Below the pieces are notes generated by a model. That model was not told the DNA's origin. It worked only from the letters and a program-made list of their open reading frames with translations, and ran no database searches. A DNA stretch of 64,000 bases from NCBI GenBank assembly GCA_963733505.1, contig CAVTDW010000018.1:1-64000 (forward strand), given 5' to 3'. Within the stretch, counting starts at the first letter, position 1. Every line of letters starts with the position of its first letter. Source of the DNA: JALYXV01 sp963733505 (lineage in GTDB: Bacteria > Actinomycetota > Acidimicrobiia > Acidimicrobiales > Palsa-688). The translations under genes were made by a program, and so were the position numbers. Of this stretch, positions 8,195 through 17,128 are shown one piece after another.

Positions 8195-10045
8195 CTACCG
8201 ATACGCCGCGGCTTGGATGCCGTACAACTCGGCATACTGGCCACCTGTGGCCATGAGGGCTTCGTGCGTCCCGACCTCGACGACTCGTGCCCCGTCGAGC
8301 ACGACGATGAGATCGGCCATCCGGACCGTGCTGAAGCGGTGCGACACCAAGACGGTGATCCGGCCGTCGTCGGCGTCGCGGCGGGCGCCGGCGGCGTAGC
8401 GCTCGAACAACGCGTGCTCGGTCTCGGCGTCGAGCGCCGCGGTCGGCTCGTCGAGCACCAGGACCAGCGGGCCGTCACGCATGAAACCTCTGGCCAGGGC
8501 CAGCTTCTGCCACTGGCCGAAGCTCACCTCGACACCCTCGGGCCAGCTGGGACCAAGTTGGGTCTCGAGGCCCGAGGTGAGGTGCTCGACGACATCGTGC
8601 GCTCCCGCCCGGTCGATGGCGGCATCGACCGCGGGCGCGTCCTCCAGCCTGGGCACGTCGCCCAGGCCGACCGTCTGGCGCGCCAGGAACTCGAAACGGA
8701 AAAAATCCTGGTACGCCCCGGCCAGTCGGGCGCGCCATTCGTCGGCCGGCATCCTCGCCAGCTCCTGCCCGTCGACAAGGATGCGTCCCGAGGTGGGCTC
8801 GTAGAACTTCGAAAGCAGTTTTACCAGCGTGCTCTTGCCGGCACCGTTCTCACCGACGATGGCGACCACGATGCCGGGCGGGAGCGTAAAGCTCACCTTC
8901 TCCAGGACCAGGCGGGTGGTACCTGGATAGGCGAAGGACACGTCGTCGAAGGTGATCCCCGAGTGGATCCGGTCGGGCACCGGGAGGTCGGCGCCGACGA
9001 CCAGCGACGCGGCGTAGTCCTCGAGCCAGGCCAGGCGGCGGGAGCCATCCATCCAGATGCCGCGCAGAAAGCCGATCTCGCCCACGGTCGCTCCGATGTA
9101 GGACGAGAGGCGGGCGCCTGCGGCCAGGACCAGAAGTACATCCTGGGGCGGCGCGTTCAATCCATCGGCTACGAACGCCACGGCGCCGACAAAGGCACCA
9201 CCGAACAGCGCCCACGCCAAGGTGTGCCACACCGCCGAACGCCAGCGGGCCGCCGACACGACGGCGTACCAGCGTTCCCACGAGCTGCGCCGGTCGGCTG
9301 CCAGGCGGGGACCTATGCCCGTGACGCGCACCTCCTTGCCCGGAGGAGCGGTGGTGGCGGTGGTGAATAGGTGACGGGACAGCCGCTCGAAGGGGGCGGC
9401 GCGCTCGTAGGCAGCGCGCTCCACCGCCGGGCGCCAGGTCGAGCTCAGCACCGTCGGAACGGCGAAGAGCGCCAGCAGTGCCAGCGCCGGGTGCACCGAC
9501 ATCAACAGCGCCACCGTGATGCCCAGGCGCAGTATCCACCCGCAGGTCGAAAACAGGGACATGTACATGTGGTCGAGCACGAATATCTGGTCGCGCAGGA
9601 CCGAGAGGCGATCGAGATAGTCGGGGCGCTCCTGGTGAGCGATCGTGGCGACCGTTGCCTGTAGCCGGGCCACATGGGATTCCAGGGCGATCGTGACCTT
9701 GTCCCGGAACCGGCGCTGGACCCGGGTGGAGATGATCCGCAGGAACCAGGTGGCGACCCCCGACAGCGCCATGCCAATGGCCGCCACCATGATCAGCGAT
9801 CTGTGGTGTTGCAACACTCCTTCGCCGAGCAACTTGAGCCACACTGCGATCAGGGCGTCGGGCACCGCCGCCAGGAGCGACAGGAGGAAGGCCGCCAGGA
9901 TCAGGCCCGGTTCGTGCTGGTACCCGAGCTTGCACAGCCGCCACATCGACGACAGGGCAGGCGGCAGATCCTCGTCCTTCAGCTTGGCGGCGCCGTCGGT
10001 AGTGGCAGCAGCGGCGCCGTCAGGGGCCCGCCTCAGCGGCCTCAC
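8195..10045 (-). CDS. ABC transporter half-unit (permease plus ATPase), second of a pair
   Basis: The N-terminal half has about six hydrophobic segments (LILAAFLLSLLAAVPDALIA onward) and the C-terminal half is an ATPase: Walker A GENGAGKST, Walker B LVLVLDEPTAALD, H-loop VLVSHRFSTV. The signature motif is degenerate, VSFGQWQ instead of LSGGQ. GTG 10045 is the longest clean start. However, an ATG at 10115, overlapping the end of the upstream ABC gene, opens MTSSPEKTASGEAGDAGEAG and would join this frame if the CCCC run at 10023-10026 lost one base. The true N-terminus is therefore probably at 10115. It likely pairs with the next protein as a heterodimeric exporter of unknown substrate. Confidence 0.88.
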   Translation of the reverse strand: MRPLRRAPDGAAAATTDGAAKLKDEDLPPALSSMWRLCKLGYQHEPGLILAAFLLSLLAAVPDALIAVWLKLLGEGVLQHHRSLIMVAAIGMALSGVATWFLRIISTRVQRRFRDKVTIALESHVARLQATVATIAHQERPDYLDRLSVLRDQIFVLDHMYMSLFSTCGWILRLGITVALLMSVHPALALLALFAVPTVLSSTWRPAVERAAYERAAPFERLSRHLFTTATTAPPGKEVRVTGIGPRLAADRRSSWERWYAVVSAARWRSAVWHTLAWALFGGAFVGAVAFVADGLNAPPQDVLLVLAAGARLSSYIGATVGEIGFLRGIWMDGSRRLAWLEDYAASLVVGADLPVPDRIHSGITFDDVSFAYPGTTRLVLEKVSFTLPPGIVVAIVGENGAGKSTLVKLLSKFYEPTSGRILVDGQELARMPADEWRARLAGAYQDFFRFEFLARQTVGLGDVPRLEDAPAVDAAIDRAGAHDVVEHLTSGLETQLGPSWPEGVEVSFGQWQKLALARGFMRDGPLVLVLDEPTAALDAETEHALFERYAAGARRDADDGRITVLVSHRFSTVRMADLIVVLDGARVVEVGTHEALMATGGQYAELYGIQAAAYR

Positions 10046-10098
10046 CGGCCGCCTCGCCGGCCTCGCCGGCGTCGCCGGCTTCGCCGCTGGCAGTCTTC

Positions 10099-11910
10099 TC
10101 AGGTGAGGACGTCATAGGTCGTTTCCTCCTCTCCTTCTTCCACGCCGCCGAGGACGAATCGTTGTGCCTGTAGCTCGAACATGGTGTGGTAGCGCCCGCC
10201 CTGCGCCATCAGCTCGTCGTGGGTGCCAAGCTCGATGACCCGGCCCTGTTCGAGCACGCAGATGCGGTCAGCCTGACGAACGGTCGAGAACCGGTGGGAG
10301 ATCAAGATGGTCGTGCATTGACGGGTGGCGGCGAGGATCCGCTCGAAGATCTCCGCTTCGCCCCGCACGTCGAGCTGCGCCGTTGGCTCGTCAAGGATCA
10401 CGACCCCCGCCCCGAGCTGCACCGCACACAGGGCGCGGGCCAAGGCGACCCGTTGCCACTGCCCGCCCGAAAGGTCGGTACCGCCCGCATACCCCTTGGC
10501 CAAGATGGTGTCGAGGGCGGCCAGGTCGGAGCCGCCGGCACTGGCCAATGCGGCCGCCACCGCGTCGTCAGGGGCGCCCTGGGGGGCCACGTTGTCGCGG
10601 AGGGGAAGTTCGAACCGGATGAAGTCCTGGAACACCGCCGTGACCCGAGACCGCCACGAAGCGAGATCGAGGTCTCGCAGGTCGACCCCGTCCACTTCGA
10701 TGGCGCCTGACTGCGGGTCGTACAGGCGGCAGAGCAGCTTGGCCAAGGTGGTCTTCCCGGCCCCGTTCTGGCCAACGATGGCCAGCGATGACCCCGCCGG
10801 GATGGCGAGGTCGAAGTCACGCAGGACCGGCTCGGCGGACGAGGGGTAGGCGAAGGTCAGGTCGCGGAAGCGCAGTTCGTGCGCGGGCAGGCCGTCGGCG
10901 GCTCGCGTCCCCGCGGGAAGATCACCGGCCCGTCCCATCTCGCCCTCCAGCCGCAGCACCGCGGCCACCGGGGCGGCCGATCCGTCCAGGGCCCAGTTGA
11001 GGCCGCCGAAAGCGATCATCGACGCCCCGATGGCGGCTTGGGCGTAAACGACGATCGAGCCGAGATCCAGCCGACCCGCCCCAGCGGCATCGGCCAGCGA
11101 CCAGAAGACCACGACGTTGGCGGCACTGACGATGACCAGGCTGGTCACCACCGAGCGTTCCCGCAGACGTGTCGCCTGGTACTGCAACTGGTGGAGCAGG
11201 GTGCGCCGGGCAATGAACCGGTCAAGGGTCCACCCGGCCAAGCCGAACAACCGCAGCTCCTTGGCGGCTGGTGGATCCACGGCCAGGCGGTAGGCATACT
11301 GGGCGTCGCGTTGGGCCGAGCGAACCTCGTCGGTGTTGCGATCACGCCAGATAGCGCTCTCCTTGAGTAGCCAATGGGTCGAGAGCCACCCTCCCCCGAG
11401 AACGAGTGGCGCCCACCACGCGTAAGCGAACAGCACCGCGGACGACGCCAGGCCACCCAACATCTCGACCAACCCCCCGGCGATGAAGTCCATGCTCATC
11501 GACAGCGGGGGGCCACTCATGCCGAAGTCGAACTCGCGGGCGGCCGTAAGGTCAGAGGTGAGCTTCGGATCCTCCAGGTGACCCATTCCCGGAGGATCGA
11601 CGCACGCATCGGTCAACCGGTCGTAGAGCCAGGCCGCGGTGCGGTCACCGAGGCTGGCGCTGATGGCGGTGTGGATCGGACTCAGCACCTGTAGCAAGAC
11701 GAATACGACGCCGACCAAGCTCAGCGGCCCCGCCAGGTCGTGTCCCTTCTGCACCGCCCCGACCAGGCCGCCGATGGCGATGGCGAAGCCGGCCGGCAGC
11801 AGGCCGCGCAGGACCAGGACCGTCCACCAGGCGGTCGCCATTGCCCGATCGGCCTTGGGGAGGACCCCGAAGAAGCGCCACTCCTGGCGGCCACGGAGCT
11901 TTTTCAACAT
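10099..11910 (-). CDS. ABC transporter half-unit (permease plus ATPase), first of a pair
   Basis: This is a fused six-helix permease and ATPase of 603 residues, a normal length for exporters. ATPase motifs are complete: Walker A GQNGAGKTT, signature LSGGQWQ, Walker B VVILDEPTAQLD, H-loop ILISHRFSTV. The partner gene follows directly on the same strand and probably overlaps its last codons (ATG at 10115 within ...TTYDVLT). One complete and one degenerate signature motif across the two proteins fits an asymmetric heterodimer with a single fully active site. The permease half resembles multidrug or lipid exporters only in general; the substrate is unknown. Confidence 0.9.
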   Translation of the reverse strand: MLKKLRGRQEWRFFGVLPKADRAMATAWWTVLVLRGLLPAGFAIAIGGLVGAVQKGHDLAGPLSLVGVVFVLLQVLSPIHTAISASLGDRTAAWLYDRLTDACVDPPGMGHLEDPKLTSDLTAAREFDFGMSGPPLSMSMDFIAGGLVEMLGGLASSAVLFAYAWWAPLVLGGGWLSTHWLLKESAIWRDRNTDEVRSAQRDAQYAYRLAVDPPAAKELRLFGLAGWTLDRFIARRTLLHQLQYQATRLRERSVVTSLVIVSAANVVVFWSLADAAGAGRLDLGSIVVYAQAAIGASMIAFGGLNWALDGSAAPVAAVLRLEGEMGRAGDLPAGTRAADGLPAHELRFRDLTFAYPSSAEPVLRDFDLAIPAGSSLAIVGQNGAGKTTLAKLLCRLYDPQSGAIEVDGVDLRDLDLASWRSRVTAVFQDFIRFELPLRDNVAPQGAPDDAVAAALASAGGSDLAALDTILAKGYAGGTDLSGGQWQRVALARALCAVQLGAGVVILDEPTAQLDVRGEAEIFERILAATRQCTTILISHRFSTVRQADRICVLEQGRVIELGTHDELMAQGGRYHTMFELQAQRFVLGGVEEGEEETTYDVLT

Positions 11911-11999
11911 CGCATCCCTCCAATGAGCACGGCGCAGGCTTGCACATGCATTGTGCTAGTCCGGTGTTCCAACCAGGCACCGAAGGGGAGGGACGAGAC

Positions 12000-12149
12000 G
12001 TGCGCACCTCACAGACGCCAGTGCGCCACACCATCCAACGCACCGCCGAGGCGGCGGAGGCGGAGGCGGTGAAGGCCGAGGCAGTGAAGGCGGAGGCGCT
12101 GAAGCCGGAGGCGCAGTCATCGACGGGAGGCGCACCATGGCAAAGTTGA
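12000..12149 (+). CDS. Small KAEA-repeat ORF overlapping the DHFR-like gene
   Basis: GTG 12000 has AGGGGAGGG ending about 6 bases upstream. The 49-codon frame holds a lysine/glutamate/alanine repeat (AEAEAVKAEAVKAEALKPEA) expected to be helical, and it ends 13 bases inside the following reductase gene, a layout that suggests translational coupling. The repetitive DNA could also produce an open frame by chance. If real, it is a small charged helical protein or a leader that helps translate the reductase. Confidence 0.4.
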   Translation: MRTSQTPVRHTIQRTAEAAEAEAVKAEAVKAEALKPEAQSSTGGAPWQS

Positions 12150-12700
12150 TCTACTCGGTCATCACGTCGCTCGACGGCTATGTGGCCGACAAGGACGGCG
12201 ACTTCGACTGGGCGGCGCCGGACGAGGAAGTGCACGCCTTCGTCAACGACCTCGAGCGGCCAATCGGCACCTACCTTTACGGGCGCCGGATGTACGAGAC
12301 GATGGTCTACTGGGAGACGGCGCACACCCTCGCCGGTCGGCCGCCGGTCGAGCACGACTACGCCCAGATATGGCAGGCGGCCGACAAGGTCGTCTACTCC
12401 AGGACGATGGCGACGGCATCGAGCGCCAGGACACGGATCGAGCGCGACTTCGACCCCGAAGCGATCCGGCAGCTGAAAGCGTCAGCGGGGTCCGACATGA
12501 CCATCGGCGGCCCCGACCTCGCGGCCCAGGCCATCAAGGCCGGGCTGGTCGACGAGTGGCAGCTGTTCCTCACGCCGATCGTGGTAGGAGGCGGCACGCA
12601 AGCCATCCCTGACAATGTCCGATTGAAACTCGAACTCCTCGACGAACGCCGTTTCGCCAACGGTGTGGTTTACCTCCACTACCGCAGCGCCTCAATATGA
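12137..12700 (+). CDS. Dihydrofolate reductase-like / RibD C-terminal family reductase
   Basis: The 187-residue product has the RibD C-terminal/DHFR fold pattern: MAKLIYSVITSLDGYVAD at the N-terminus, YLYGRRMYETMVYW, MTIGGPDLAAQAIKAGLVDE (nucleotide-binding GGP), and LTPIVVGGG near the end. Members are NADPH-dependent reductases; many are not true DHFRs and their substrates are unknown. The ATG has GGGAGGC upstream. Its last four bases form ATGA with the start of the epimerase gene, so the two are translationally coupled and may act on related substrates. Confidence 0.88.
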   Translation: MAKLIYSVITSLDGYVADKDGDFDWAAPDEEVHAFVNDLERPIGTYLYGRRMYETMVYWETAHTLAGRPPVEHDYAQIWQAADKVVYSRTMATASSARTRIERDFDPEAIRQLKASAGSDMTIGGPDLAAQAIKAGLVDEWQLFLTPIVVGGGTQAIPDNVRLKLELLDERRFANGVVYLHYRSASI

Positions 12701-13693
12701 CCGCGCAGAAGATCCTGGTTACGGGCTCGTCGGGCCATCTTGGTGAGGCACTCGTCCGCGTTCTGCGCGCCGAGGGCCACGCCGTCGTCGGGCTCGACAT
12801 CGTGCCCTCGCCGTTCACCACGATCGTCGGCTCGATCGCCGACCGAGCCGACCGTGGCGCCGTACGTGCCGCGCTGGCCGGCGTCCAAAGTGTCATCCAC
12901 ACGGCAACCCTCCACAAGCCCCACGTCGGCTCGCATGACCGCCAGGCGTTCGTCGACACGAACATCTCCGGGACGCTGGTCCTGTTGGAAGAGGCCGCCG
13001 CGGCTGGCGTAGAGAGCTTCGTGTACACCAGCACGACCAGCGTCTTCGGGCGAGCGCTCACTCCCCTGCCCGGCGCTCCCGCGGCCTGGATCACCGAGGA
13101 CGTCGTGCCCGTACCCAGGAACATCTACGGCGTGACCAAGTCGGCGGCGGAGGATCTCTGCGAACTTGTGGCCCGGGATCAAGGACTCCCCGTCATCGTT
13201 CTCCGAACAGCTCGCTTCTTCCCCGAGGCCGACGACCGAGATGATGTTCGAGCTGCCTACCCCGACGCCAACGTCAAGGCCAACGAATACCTCTACCGCC
13301 GCGTCGACCTTGAGGACGTCGTCAGTGCCCATCTGCTGGCCGTGGCCCGGGCGCCCGCCATCGGTTTCGCCAAATACATCGTGAGCGCCACCACGCCCTT
13401 CGGACCCGACGACGTGGCCGATCTGACCCGGGATGCGCCGAGGGTCGTCGGTCGCCTGTTTCCCGACCAGAATGCGGAATACCAGAAGCGGGGCTGGAAG
13501 ATGTTCCCCGCCATCGATCGTGTGTATGTGAATGCCCAGGCCCGCATCCGAGCTCGGCTGGACACCGAAGTTCGACTTCGGCCACGTGCTCGAAATGCTC
13601 AGGGCGGGCGAGGATCCGCGCAGTGAACTGGCACGCGTGGTCGGCGCCAAGGGGTACCACGAGGTGTCGACCGGCCCGTACACCATCCGTTGA
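12697..13693 (+). CDS. NAD-dependent epimerase/dehydratase, frameshifted near the C-terminus
   Basis: This is an extended short-chain dehydrogenase: the cofactor loop is GSSGHLGEALV near the N-terminus, and the active-site pair is TSTTSVFG...YGVTKSAAE (Tyr-x3-Lys). The reading frame opened at 12697 degenerates after VNAQARI at about 13548. The next frame continues naturally (ELGWTPKFDFGHVLEMLRAG, then GYHEVSTGPYTIR) to a TGA at 13691-13693. Removing one C from the CC at 13548-13549 restores a protein of about 331 residues, so I give the full extent. The substrate is probably a nucleotide sugar or similar. ATGA overlap with the reductase gene indicates an operon. Confidence 0.85.
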
Positions 13694-13842
13694 ACCCGGA
13701 CCTGAATCCGGACCTGGACCGGGCCGTGGACGCCGGTGTCTCGACGTCCTCGCCGTGGGCCGCGCGATCGACTGGATATTCGTGTGCGACCAGGCCGCGG
13801 CGCCGCCACCATGGACGCCGTGGCATCCGTGCCGACCATCCA

Positions 13843-14928
13843 ATGGAACCCTCCTCCTCACTTCCGTTTGTCGTCCATGTCGACGACTCCGACGGCCCGG
13901 GCGACGTCATTGACGCCCTGGCCCTGGACGCGTTCGTCTCCGGTGTCCAGCCGTGGGCCCGTACCATCCGCCTGGAGCGGGTCCGGCCCGACGCCCCGCT
14001 GATCCCCCTAGGCGAGGCACCGGCCCGGGTTGCCTCGTCGCCCGGCTGCCAGGTCCAGCTCGTCAAAGGGCCAGGCTGGACCCTTCGAAGCACCCGCTGG
14101 AGCGATCAGACGGCCACGCTCACGGTGACGGCGACCGACGCCAACCTCGGCCGGAGCATCCTCGACCAGGCGTCCGAAAACGCCGTCGAACCCGAGCCGC
14201 CCGAAGACGATGCCCTCGCAATCGGTTTCTGGCATCTCGGCCAGCGCCCCTATCCCCAGCGCGCCAGCCGTTCGATCGCCATCGCCCCGTGGACCACGAT
14301 CCGGCACAACTATTCGTCGTCGGTCGCCGAGACGTTCGACCGCCTCATGGGCCTGGACCGGGCCACGCTCAACGGCCGGCTGCTCCTGCTTCACGGTCCG
14401 CCCGGCACCGGCAAGACGACCGCACTGCGCGCCTTGGCCCACGCCTGGAAAGGATGGTGCCGGTTCGAATACATCCTCGATCCGGAACGACTCCTCAACC
14501 TGCCCGGGTATCTGATGACGGTCGCCCTGGACGACAACGACGACGATGACGACAAACGGTGGCGCCTCCTTGTCCTCGAGGATTGCGACGAGCTGATCCG
14601 TGCCGAGGCCAAACAGGGCGCCGGCCAGTCGCTGGCCCGCCTGCTCAACCTGACCGACGGGCTGCTCGGCCAAGGCCTCGAGGTGCTGGTGTGCATCACG
14701 ACCAACGAAGCCCTGTCCCGCCTGCATCCCGCCGTCGTCCGGCCCGGCCGCTGCATCGCCCAAATCCACGTCGGGCGCCTCCCCCGCCCGGAGGCGACGG
14801 CGTGGTTGGGGTCCGGAGCCGGAATCGGACCAGAAGGCGCGACGCTGGCCGAGCTGCTGGCCATCCGGGGCGACCTCGGCCAACTCGCCCATCACGACAC
14901 CCCGGCACCAGCGGGGCCCTATCTGTAA
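13843..14928 (+). CDS. AAA ATPase with N-terminal DUF5925-like region
   Basis: The ATPase core lies in the second half: Walker A LLLHGPPGTGKTTALRAL, Walker B LLVLEDCDELI, sensor 1 VCITTNEALSRLHPAVVRPGR and the arginine region after it. The first 150 residues match the N-terminal part of actinobacterial DUF5925 AAA proteins as I remember them. ATG 13843 was chosen because upstream sequence in frame is arginine-rich and lies over the end of the epimerase gene. It probably acts as a protein- or nucleic-acid-remodelling ATPase; its target is unknown. It lies 163 bases upstream of groEL and may or may not be cotranscribed. Confidence 0.82.
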   Translation: MEPSSSLPFVVHVDDSDGPGDVIDALALDAFVSGVQPWARTIRLERVRPDAPLIPLGEAPARVASSPGCQVQLVKGPGWTLRSTRWSDQTATLTVTATDANLGRSILDQASENAVEPEPPEDDALAIGFWHLGQRPYPQRASRSIAIAPWTTIRHNYSSSVAETFDRLMGLDRATLNGRLLLLHGPPGTGKTTALRALAHAWKGWCRFEYILDPERLLNLPGYLMTVALDDNDDDDDKRWRLLVLEDCDELIRAEAKQGAGQSLARLLNLTDGLLGQGLEVLVCITTNEALSRLHPAVVRPGRCIAQIHVGRLPRPEATAWLGSGAGIGPEGATLAELLAIRGDLGQLAHHDTPAPAGPYL

Positions 14929-15091
14929 CTCGGCCGGACGGCGAGGGTGGCCGGTCGAGGCCACGGGTGTACGATCGAGTGGTTTGCACGAGGGCTCGTT
15001 AGAGCAACGCGGGCAGGCATGACGTGACCCAGGTCCTGGATCCGTCCCGACGCTGCCCCTATCGAGTACCGCGGTTCGAAGAGAGAAGGCC

Positions 15092-16792
15092 ATGGCAAAG
15101 CTGATTGCATTTGATGACGCCGCCCGTCAGGCGCTGGAACGGGGGATGAACCAGCTGGCCGACGCGGTGCGCGTCACCCTCGGTCCCCGCGGCCGCAACG
15201 TCGTGATGGACCGGGGCTACACGGCGCCGCTGATCACCAACGACGGCGTTTCCATCGCATTGGAGATCGACCTCGAGGATCCGCACGAGCGCCTCGGCGC
15301 CGAGCTCGTCAAGGAGATCGCCAGGAAGACCGACCAGGTGGCCGGCGACGGCACCACGACCGCCACGGTCCTCGGCTGGTCGATGGTGCACCACGGCTTT
15401 CGCAACGTCGCCGCGGGGGCCAACCCGATGGCGCTCAAGCAGGGCATGCAGGACGCCGCGAGGATCGTCATCGCCGGCCTCAAGGACGTCACCAAGGAAC
15501 TCACGACCCAGGATCAGATTTCCCAGGTCGCCACCATCTCGGCGGGTGACGAGGAGGTCGGGGCGATCATCGGCGAGGCCATGGCCAAGGTCGGCCGCGA
15601 CGGCATCATCACCGTCGACCAGTCGCAGTCCTTCGGCATTGAGCTCGAGTACGTGGAGGGCATCAAGTTCCGCAGCGGCTACCTCTCGCCGCAGTTCGTC
15701 AACGAGCCCGACCGCAACGAGGTCGTGCTCGACGAGCCCTACATCCTGGTCGCAGGCGCCAAGATCTCGGCGGTCAAGGATCTGGTGCCCGCCCTCGAGA
15801 TCGCCATCCGCACCGCCCACCCGCTGGTCATCATCGCCGAGCGCATCGACGGCGAGGCCCTCGCCATGCTGATCGTCAACCAGGCCCGGGGCCTGATCAA
15901 GTCCGTCGCCGTGAAGGCACCCGCCAGCGGTGAACGGCTGTTCGGCATGCTCAACGACATCGCGATCCTCGTCGGCGCCCAGGTCATCAGCGAGGAAACA
16001 GGCCAGCGTCCCGAGAACGTCACCCTCCGCCAGCTGGGCCGGGCCCGCAAGGTCGTCGTGACCCGTGACGACACGACGATCGTGGACGGCAAGGGCATCG
16101 AGGACTACGTGACCAACTACGTCTCCAAGCTCAAGACGGAGATGGAACTGGCGGAATCGGAGTACGAACGCGAGGCCCTGCAGGAGCGCCTGGCGCGACT
16201 GGCGGGCGGCGTGGCCGTCATCAAGGTCGGGGCCGCTACCGATCTCGAGCTCGAGGAACGCAAGCACCGGGTGGCCGATGCCGTGTCCACCACCAAGGCG
16301 GCAGTCTCCGAAGGCGTCGTGCCGGGCGGCGGAGTTGCCCTGCTGCGGGCCCAGAAGGGGCTACTCGAATGGCTGCACGGGACCCCGGGACCCCGCCGAC
16401 CGCTCCCCGCCCTCCCGCCGACACCGGCGTGGGACTCCGATATCGCCACCGGGGCGAGGATCGTCGCCCGTGCCCTCGAAGAGCCGTTGCGCCAGATCGC
16501 GACCAACGCAGGGGTGGAGGCGGGCATCGTGGTCGAGAGGGTCCGCGAGATGGAAGGCGCCATGGGCTTCAACGCCGCCACCGGTGAGTACGAGGACATG
16601 ATCGCGGCGGGCGTCATCGACGCCGCCAAGGTCACCCGCTCGGCGTTGCAGAACGCGGTATCGATCGGCGGCCTGTTCCTCACCACCGAGGTCATCGTGG
16701 CCGACAACCCCGAGGACCCCAGCTACGGCGACCCCTCCGAAGGCGGCGGCATGGAGGACCAGTACGGCGGCGGCCAGATGACGATGGATTGA
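15092..16792 (+). CDS. groL: Chaperonin GroEL with a proline-rich insertion
   Basis: This is the 60-kDa chaperonin subunit: MAKLIAFDDAARQALERGMN, the ATPase segment GDGTTTATVLG with its catalytic Asp, and VPGGGVALLRAQK. Between residues about 424 and 449, where other GroELs have a short loop, it carries a Pro-rich insertion (GTPGPRRPLPALPPTPAW), roughly 15 residues longer than the E. coli sequence. The C-terminal tail is GGGMEDQYGGGQMTMD rather than a GGM repeat. No groES accompanies it, so another groES or groESL should exist elsewhere. No CIRCE element was found upstream. Confidence 0.95.
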   Translation: MAKLIAFDDAARQALERGMNQLADAVRVTLGPRGRNVVMDRGYTAPLITNDGVSIALEIDLEDPHERLGAELVKEIARKTDQVAGDGTTTATVLGWSMVHHGFRNVAAGANPMALKQGMQDAARIVIAGLKDVTKELTTQDQISQVATISAGDEEVGAIIGEAMAKVGRDGIITVDQSQSFGIELEYVEGIKFRSGYLSPQFVNEPDRNEVVLDEPYILVAGAKISAVKDLVPALEIAIRTAHPLVIIAERIDGEALAMLIVNQARGLIKSVAVKAPASGERLFGMLNDIAILVGAQVISEETGQRPENVTLRQLGRARKVVVTRDDTTIVDGKGIEDYVTNYVSKLKTEMELAESEYEREALQERLARLAGGVAVIKVGAATDLELEERKHRVADAVSTTKAAVSEGVVPGGGVALLRAQKGLLEWLHGTPGPRRPLPALPPTPAWDSDIATGARIVARALEEPLRQIATNAGVEAGIVVERVREMEGAMGFNAATGEYEDMIAAGVIDAAKVTRSALQNAVSIGGLFLTTEVIVADNPEDPSYGDPSEGGGMEDQYGGGQMTMD

Positions 16793-17128
16793 CGGCGCAC
16801 CGCTGAGCAACCCGGCGAGCCCGATCCACGCCACGGAAACCAGGATGGGAAAAGGGAGCCACGCCCGGCGCCAGGACGCCCCGAAGTGAAAGTCCGGCGC
16901 CAGTCGCCCCACGGCCGCCGTGCGAGCAAGCCGGACAACGGCAGTCACCCTCAACGCGTGATGTTCGCGGGCGTGCTGGTCCCGACCCAGTCCAGTTTCA
17001 GCGTCCCGGCCCTCCCCCACGACCGGCTCCTGTACGGCACACTGCTGACCCTGGTCAACGGCACCTGGGTCTTCCAGGTTGTGGGGTTCACGAGCTAGCG
17101 GGGGTATCGGGCCGTAACCTCGGTCGAC
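16793..17128. other. 336-base gap with one weak short ORF
   Basis: The gap separates groEL from the helicase pair. A 45-codon frame at 16961-17098 ends LLYGTLLTLVNGTWVFQVVG and looks slightly protein-like, but it lacks a ribosome-binding site and I do not call it. No terminator hairpin with a T-run was found after groEL. Confidence 0.5.

Noticed and set aside
14960..15010. CIRCE/HrcA operator before groEL
   Set aside because: Only a short ACGAGGGCTCGT palindrome is present. The TTAGCACTC-N9-GAGTGCTAA consensus is not matched.
16961..17098. 45-codon ORF between groEL and the helicase pair
   Set aside because: It has no ribosome-binding site and no recognisable family; it may be a gene remnant, but there is too little evidence.
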